From positions 3,596,001-3,660,000 of the forward strand of contig OZ257255.1 in assembly GCA_965279655.1 (NCBI GenBank): a stretch of 64,000 nucleotides of DNA, in the 5' to 3' direction. This DNA is from SCTM01 sp965279655. GTDB lineage: Bacteria; Pseudomonadota; Alphaproteobacteria; Rhodospirillales; Rhodospirillaceae. The position numbers were made by a program, and so were the translations under genes. Position 1 is the stretch's first letter. Every line of letters starts with the position of its first letter. The notes beneath the pieces are model-generated. The model did not search any database. It was not told the origin of the DNA and saw nothing but the letters and a program-made list of their open reading frames with translations. Below are positions 60,481-64,000 of the stretch, in pieces.

Positions 60481-61641
60481 ATGCCGCACGTTTCCGCCAT
60501 TCCCATGCCGCGCCTGAAGACCATACGACGCCCGGGCCCGGCCGCGCGCCAGGTGATCGACTTCCGCCGGTCGTTGCCGCCGGTGCCGTCAGACCTGCAC
60601 GCCTGCATGATCCAGGCCTTCAAGAATGTCGCGCGCAAACACAATCTCGGCGATCTCACCCACCAGAGCATTCCGCGCGGTGCTGAAGAAGAACGTATCG
60701 CGGGCGGCGCGTTTCTCGCGCCCCGTTTCGGCGCCAACATCGATCCCTCGCGATTGCTGATCACCAACGGCACACAGAGCGCCGTGCTCACCTTGCTGCG
60801 CGGATTGGTCGGGCGCGGCGGCCTTATGCTCGCCGAGCATCTGTCATACAGCCCTGTGAAGCTGCTCGCCGACGTCGCGGGCGTTCAGATTCGCGGCGTG
60901 GCGATCGACAATGACGGGATCATTCCGGACTCCTTCGAGGACATTTGCCGCACGGCGAAGCCCAAGGTCCTCTATTGCAACCCGACAGTGCAGAACCCGA
61001 CCACGGCAATCACCCCGCAAGCGCGGCGTGTCGCCATCGCCGACATCGCGCGGCGTTACGGCGTTGCCATTATCGAGGACGAAGCGCTGGGATTGCTGCA
61101 CGCGGACGCGCCGCAACCGATCGCCGCCTATGCGCCGGACATCACTTGGTACGTGATGAGTACGACCAAGTGTCTCTCCCACGGCCTGCGGCTGGCTTTC
61201 ATGGTTGCCCCCTCATACGAAGCGGCGACTGAGATCATAGGTCCCGTGGAGCACCTTTCCTTTTGGCATCCAGCGCCCCTGTCCTCGGCCATGGTGACCA
61301 ACTGGATCAACACCGGCCTCGCCGCGCAGATCACCAAGAGCATCCAGGATGAGTGTATTGCCCGAGAGGGGATAGCGCGTGAGGTTCTGACGCGCTTCAA
61401 CATGGAGTCCAAACCCGGCTCCATGCACATATGGCTCAATCTCCCGAAACAATGGACCGGAACGGCGTTCATGGCCGAAGCGGAACGCCGCGGCGTTCTG
61501 CTGCGCTCGGCCGAGCTCTTCGCCGTTGACGACAAGCCCGTCACCAATTCTGTCCGCATGTCCCTGTCCACCCCGGAAACCACCGGTGATGTCCGACGCG
61601 GGCTGGAATTGATCCGCGATCTCTTGGAACAGACGCCCTAA
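60481..61641 (+). CDS. PLP-dependent class I/II aminotransferase
   Basis: A 386-residue fold-type I PLP enzyme. Visible motifs are TNGTQSAVLTLLRGL (cofactor phosphate cup), YCNPTVQNPTTA, IIEDEALGLL and Lys230 in STTKCLSHGLR for the Schiff base. The sequence resembles the aminotransferase part of MocR regulators and alpha-aminoadipate-type transaminases, but no DNA-binding domain is attached. AGGA lies just before the ATG. It is the first gene of a plus-strand unit with two deacylases and a dehydratase, which implies amino-acid-derivative catabolism. Confidence 0.9.
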   Translation: MPHVSAIPMPRLKTIRRPGPAARQVIDFRRSLPPVPSDLHACMIQAFKNVARKHNLGDLTHQSIPRGAEEERIAGGAFLAPRFGANIDPSRLLITNGTQSAVLTLLRGLVGRGGLMLAEHLSYSPVKLLADVAGVQIRGVAIDNDGIIPDSFEDICRTAKPKVLYCNPTVQNPTTAITPQARRVAIADIARRYGVAIIEDEALGLLHADAPQPIAAYAPDITWYVMSTTKCLSHGLRLAFMVAPSYEAATEIIGPVEHLSFWHPAPLSSAMVTNWINTGLAAQITKSIQDECIAREGIAREVLTRFNMESKPGSMHIWLNLPKQWTGTAFMAEAERRGVLLRSAELFAVDDKPVTNSVRMSLSTPETTGDVRRGLELIRDLLEQTP

Positions 61642-61658
61642 GCATCACGAGGCCTCCG

Positions 61659-62705
61659 ATGACGACGAGCGCGCAGACATCCTCGAGCACCCTGCCGAAA
61701 GGCCCCTCGCGGATCTGGACCGACGTCGATCTCGACAAGGAAGGCAAGTCTCTCGGCTACCTCCGCGTGAACATCTCCGTTGATGGGCGGGCCTCGAGCT
61801 TCCTTCCTGTACCCATTGCCGTATTCAAGAATGGGCCCGGTCCGCGCATTCTGCTGCTCGGCGGCGTTCACGGCGACGAGTTCGAGGGCCAGGTGATGCT
61901 GATGAAGCTCATCCGCACGCTCGACATCGCAAACGTCAAAGGGCATCTCATCATCTTGTCCGCGGCCAATGCCCCGGCGGCCTTCGCGGGCAAGCGCACA
62001 TCTCCGCTGGACGGCGGCAATCTCAATCGCGAGTACCCGGGCGATCCGCGTGGAACGCCGACGCAAGAGATCGCATACTACATCAATGAAATTCTGCTGC
62101 CGAAAGTGGAATATTTGATCGATCTCCATTCCGGGAACGACAGCGCGTACTTCACGCCGTCCGCGCACGTGTACCAGCATCATGACCCGGCAACATTCGA
62201 GCGCCTGCTCGAGATGCTGCGGGTGTTCGGGATGCCGAACAGCGTGATCCTGAAAGGCCTGGTGGATCACGACAAGAAGGCGATCGGCGCCTGCGATCGG
62301 CTGGGTGTGTTGCGGTTCTCCACCGAACTCGGCGGCGGCGGTGGGATCACGGTGAAAGCGTTGCGGCGCGCGGAAAAGGGCTTGGCGCGCCTGCTCCATC
62401 ACCTCGGCGCTCTGCGCCAACCCATCACCGATGAACCGCCAGAGAAAGTAGAGTTCATCCACCGTTTGCCGAACTCCGAGTACGTCTTTGCCATGGCCTC
62501 CGGTCTGTTCGAGCCCTACGTCAAACTGGGCGACGCCGTGAAAGCGGGACAACCCGCCGGTGCTATCCATTTCCCCGACGAGCCGTGGCGGGAGCCGTGG
62601 ATTGCCCATTTCAAACGCGATGCCTTTGTTCATGCCGTGCGCCAACTCGCACATACGCAGCTGGGGGACATGATGTTCATCCTTCACCAGCCCTGGACCC
62701 GGTAG
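61659..62705 (+). CDS. DoeB-like N-acyl-diaminobutyrate deacetylase/succinylglutamate desuccinylase family
   Basis: A 348-residue zinc amidohydrolase of the aspartoacylase/AstE family. Zinc-site residues His71 and Glu74 are in GGVHGDEFEG, and a further His in LIDLHSGND. The NLNREYPGDPRGTPTQEIAYY segment is typical of DoeB, which removes the acetyl group of N-alpha-acetyl-diaminobutyrate in ectoine breakdown. A GAGG ribosome site lies six bases upstream. The adjacent gene is a close paralogue, so the two may act on related acylated substrates. No ectoine hydrolase (DoeA) gene is in the window. Confidence 0.87.
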   Translation: MTTSAQTSSSTLPKGPSRIWTDVDLDKEGKSLGYLRVNISVDGRASSFLPVPIAVFKNGPGPRILLLGGVHGDEFEGQVMLMKLIRTLDIANVKGHLIILSAANAPAAFAGKRTSPLDGGNLNREYPGDPRGTPTQEIAYYINEILLPKVEYLIDLHSGNDSAYFTPSAHVYQHHDPATFERLLEMLRVFGMPNSVILKGLVDHDKKAIGACDRLGVLRFSTELGGGGGITVKALRRAEKGLARLLHHLGALRQPITDEPPEKVEFIHRLPNSEYVFAMASGLFEPYVKLGDAVKAGQPAGAIHFPDEPWREPWIAHFKRDAFVHAVRQLAHTQLGDMMFILHQPWTR

Positions 62706-62714
62706 GAGCGAGCC

Positions 62715-63737
62715 ATGTTGGAGCAAAAATCCGCGGCCGCTTCCCCGGTTTGGACAGACCTCGATCTCGACAAGGAAGGCCGTCAGTTCGGCTATTTCCG
62801 CCTGAACATCTCCATCAACGACCGGGAAACCGGCTTTCCGATTCCGGTCGCGATTTTCAAGAACGGGCCTGGGCCACGCATTCTGCTGTTCGGCGGAGTG
62901 CACGGCGATGAGTTCGAGGGCCAGGTGATGGCCATGAAGCTGATGCGCAAGCTCGACATCGAGAATGTGCGCGGCACGCTCATCATCATGAACGCCGCCA
63001 ATGCACCGGCGGCCTTCGCCGGGCAGCGCAACTCGCCGCTCGATGCCCAGAATCTCAACCGTTCCTTCCCGGGCGAAATCCAAGGCTCACCGACCCGGGA
63101 ACTCGCGTATTTCATCGACACCGAGTTGATGCCGCGCGTGGACTATCTGCTCGATTTCCATTCCGGCGGTGCCACCGACTACGTGACGCCTTCGGTACAC
63201 GTTTACCAGCATCAGGATCCGGAAAAGTTTCAGCATCTGCTGAAGTTGCTTGAGGTTTTCGCCATGCCGAAGACGGTGATCCTGCGGGGCCTCGTTTCGC
63301 ATGGCAAGAAGCTGATCGGATCGTGCGACAAGAACAACGTGCTGCGATTCGCCAGCGAGTTGGGCGGCGGGGCTTACATCACTGTCGATGCCTTGCGTCA
63401 GGCGGAGGCCGGCCTCGACCGCCTTCTGTTCCATCTCGGCGCATTGAAAAAGCCCATCACCAACGAGCCGCCGCCGCCGACACAACTGGTGCGCCGCCTG
63501 CCCAACAAGCAGTACGTGGTCGCAGAGTGTTCGGGCCTATTCGAGCCCTACGTCGAGATCGACGAGCAGGTGAAAGCCGGCCAGCCAGCGGCGGCGATCC
63601 ACTTCCCTGAAGAGCCCTGGCGCGAGCCGCGCATCCACTACTTCAAGGAAGCCGGCTCGATCCATTGCATCCGCACGCGCGCGCGGACGGAGATCGGAGA
63701 CCACCTGTACATGCTGGATGTGCCGTTCACGGACTGA
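62715..63737 (+). CDS. DoeB-like deacylase, second copy
   Basis: A 340-residue paralogue of the preceding gene, sharing WTDLDLDKEG, GGVHGDEFEGQVM, the NAPAAFAG segment and a DFHSG zinc motif. AGGAG lies six bases upstream, and the spacer from the first copy is only 9 bp, consistent with tandem duplication. Sequence differences around the substrate loop (NLNRSFPGEIQGSPTREL versus the first copy) suggest changed specificity rather than simple dosage. Confidence 0.87.
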   Translation: MLEQKSAAASPVWTDLDLDKEGRQFGYFRLNISINDRETGFPIPVAIFKNGPGPRILLFGGVHGDEFEGQVMAMKLMRKLDIENVRGTLIIMNAANAPAAFAGQRNSPLDAQNLNRSFPGEIQGSPTRELAYFIDTELMPRVDYLLDFHSGGATDYVTPSVHVYQHQDPEKFQHLLKLLEVFAMPKTVILRGLVSHGKKLIGSCDKNNVLRFASELGGGAYITVDALRQAEAGLDRLLFHLGALKKPITNEPPPPTQLVRRLPNKQYVVAECSGLFEPYVEIDEQVKAGQPAAAIHFPEEPWREPRIHYFKEAGSIHCIRTRARTEIGDHLYMLDVPFTD

Positions 63738-63752
63738 CGTTACAGTCACGAG

Positions 63753-64000
63753 ATGACCGACGACCCCAGCGTTCCGTCCCTTGCCGATGTGGAAGCGGCG
63801 GCAGAGATCGTCTACGCCAGCCTGAGCCCCACACCGCAGATCTGCTGGCCATTGCTGAGCCAGCGGTGCGGCGCAGAGGTGTGGGTCAAGCATGAGAATC
63901 ACCTTCCCACCGGCGCTTTCAAGGTGCGCGGTGGATTGATGTATCTCGCTGAGCTTGCGTGTCGCGATCCAGGCGTGAGCGGGGTCATCGCGGCGACCCG
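63753..64000 (+). CDS. Threonine/hydroxyectoine dehydratase-like PLP enzyme (EutB-like), partial
   Basis: The first 82 codons of a fold-type II PLP enzyme, cut by the window end. The presumed Schiff-base Lys57 lies in HLPTGAFKVRGG, the signature of serine/threonine dehydratases, and the N-terminal pattern resembles EutB of hydroxyectoine breakdown. It follows the second deacylase by 15 bp. With the aminotransferase and DoeB-like genes it suggests catabolism of hydroxyectoine or a related acyl-amino acid, but ordinary threonine dehydratase remains possible. Confidence 0.82.
   Translation, partial: MTDDPSVPSLADVEAAAEIVYASLSPTPQICWPLLSQRCGAEVWVKHENHLPTGAFKVRGGLMYLAELACRDPGVSGVIAAT

Overview
The window is GC-rich bacterial chromosome and most probably comes from an alphaproteobacterium. 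The evidence is the alphaproteobacterial style of the che proteins, the sphingomonad/caulobacter-like TonB receptors, a phasin, many Tat-type leaders and NptA/PhoX-type phosphate genes. I see no rRNA, tRNA or CRISPR array. Species cannot be fixed from the sequence alone.

Region 1 (10-9051, all minus strand) is a chemotaxis/signalling block. In transcription order it holds cheY, a cheZ-like phosphatase, three conserved-looking proteins of unknown function (346, 80 and about 324 aa), a NarL-type response regulator, a CheA lacking P2 but carrying two CheW-like C-terminal domains, cheW, and a PAS-GGDEF-EAL protein. No MCP, cheR or cheB is present in the window.

Region 2 (9.3-50.7 kb) is a very large accessory catabolic island built from many short operons. 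It contains a PQQ quinohaemoprotein alcohol dehydrogenase, two exported fumarate-reductase-type flavoproteins, a Rieske oxygenase, a flavin monooxygenase, two acetoacetate-decarboxylase-fold proteins and five bicupin proteins. It also has five SDRs (one without its catalytic residues), a zinc-poor medium-chain dehydrogenase, a double nitrilase and four alpha/beta-hydrolase-fold proteins, two of which are exported and lack the nucleophile Ser and the catalytic His. Uptake and control are supplied by two TonB receptors, a Tat-exported solute-binding protein without a permease, four MFS carriers, and LysR and IclR regulators. The island begins with an exported hydrolase-fold protein plus a flavoprotein and ends with paralogues of the same two families. 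I infer an undescribed pathway that takes up and oxidises a bulky organic substrate outside the cytoplasm, then finishes it in the cytoplasm with Rieske/cupin/SDR/decarboxylase chemistry. The substrate is not identifiable from sequence.

Region 3 (50.8-55.1 kb) is a decayed mobile segment. Two diverged direct repeats of about 190-200 bp enclose a serine-recombinase relic, a truncated ORF, a SAM methyltransferase, a 5'-truncated cytochrome b561, a small cytochrome c and a phasin.

Region 4 (55.1-64.0 kb) carries a Tat-exported PhoX-like protein, a Na+/phosphate symporter with a PhoU tail, and a GNAT gene broken by one in-frame stop. Next come a PhnF-like GntR regulator, an aminotransferase, two tandem DoeB-like deacylases and the start of an EutB-like dehydratase. 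Three copies of a shared motif, one upstream of the symporter and two in the divergent gntR/aminotransferase gap, suggest one regulon.
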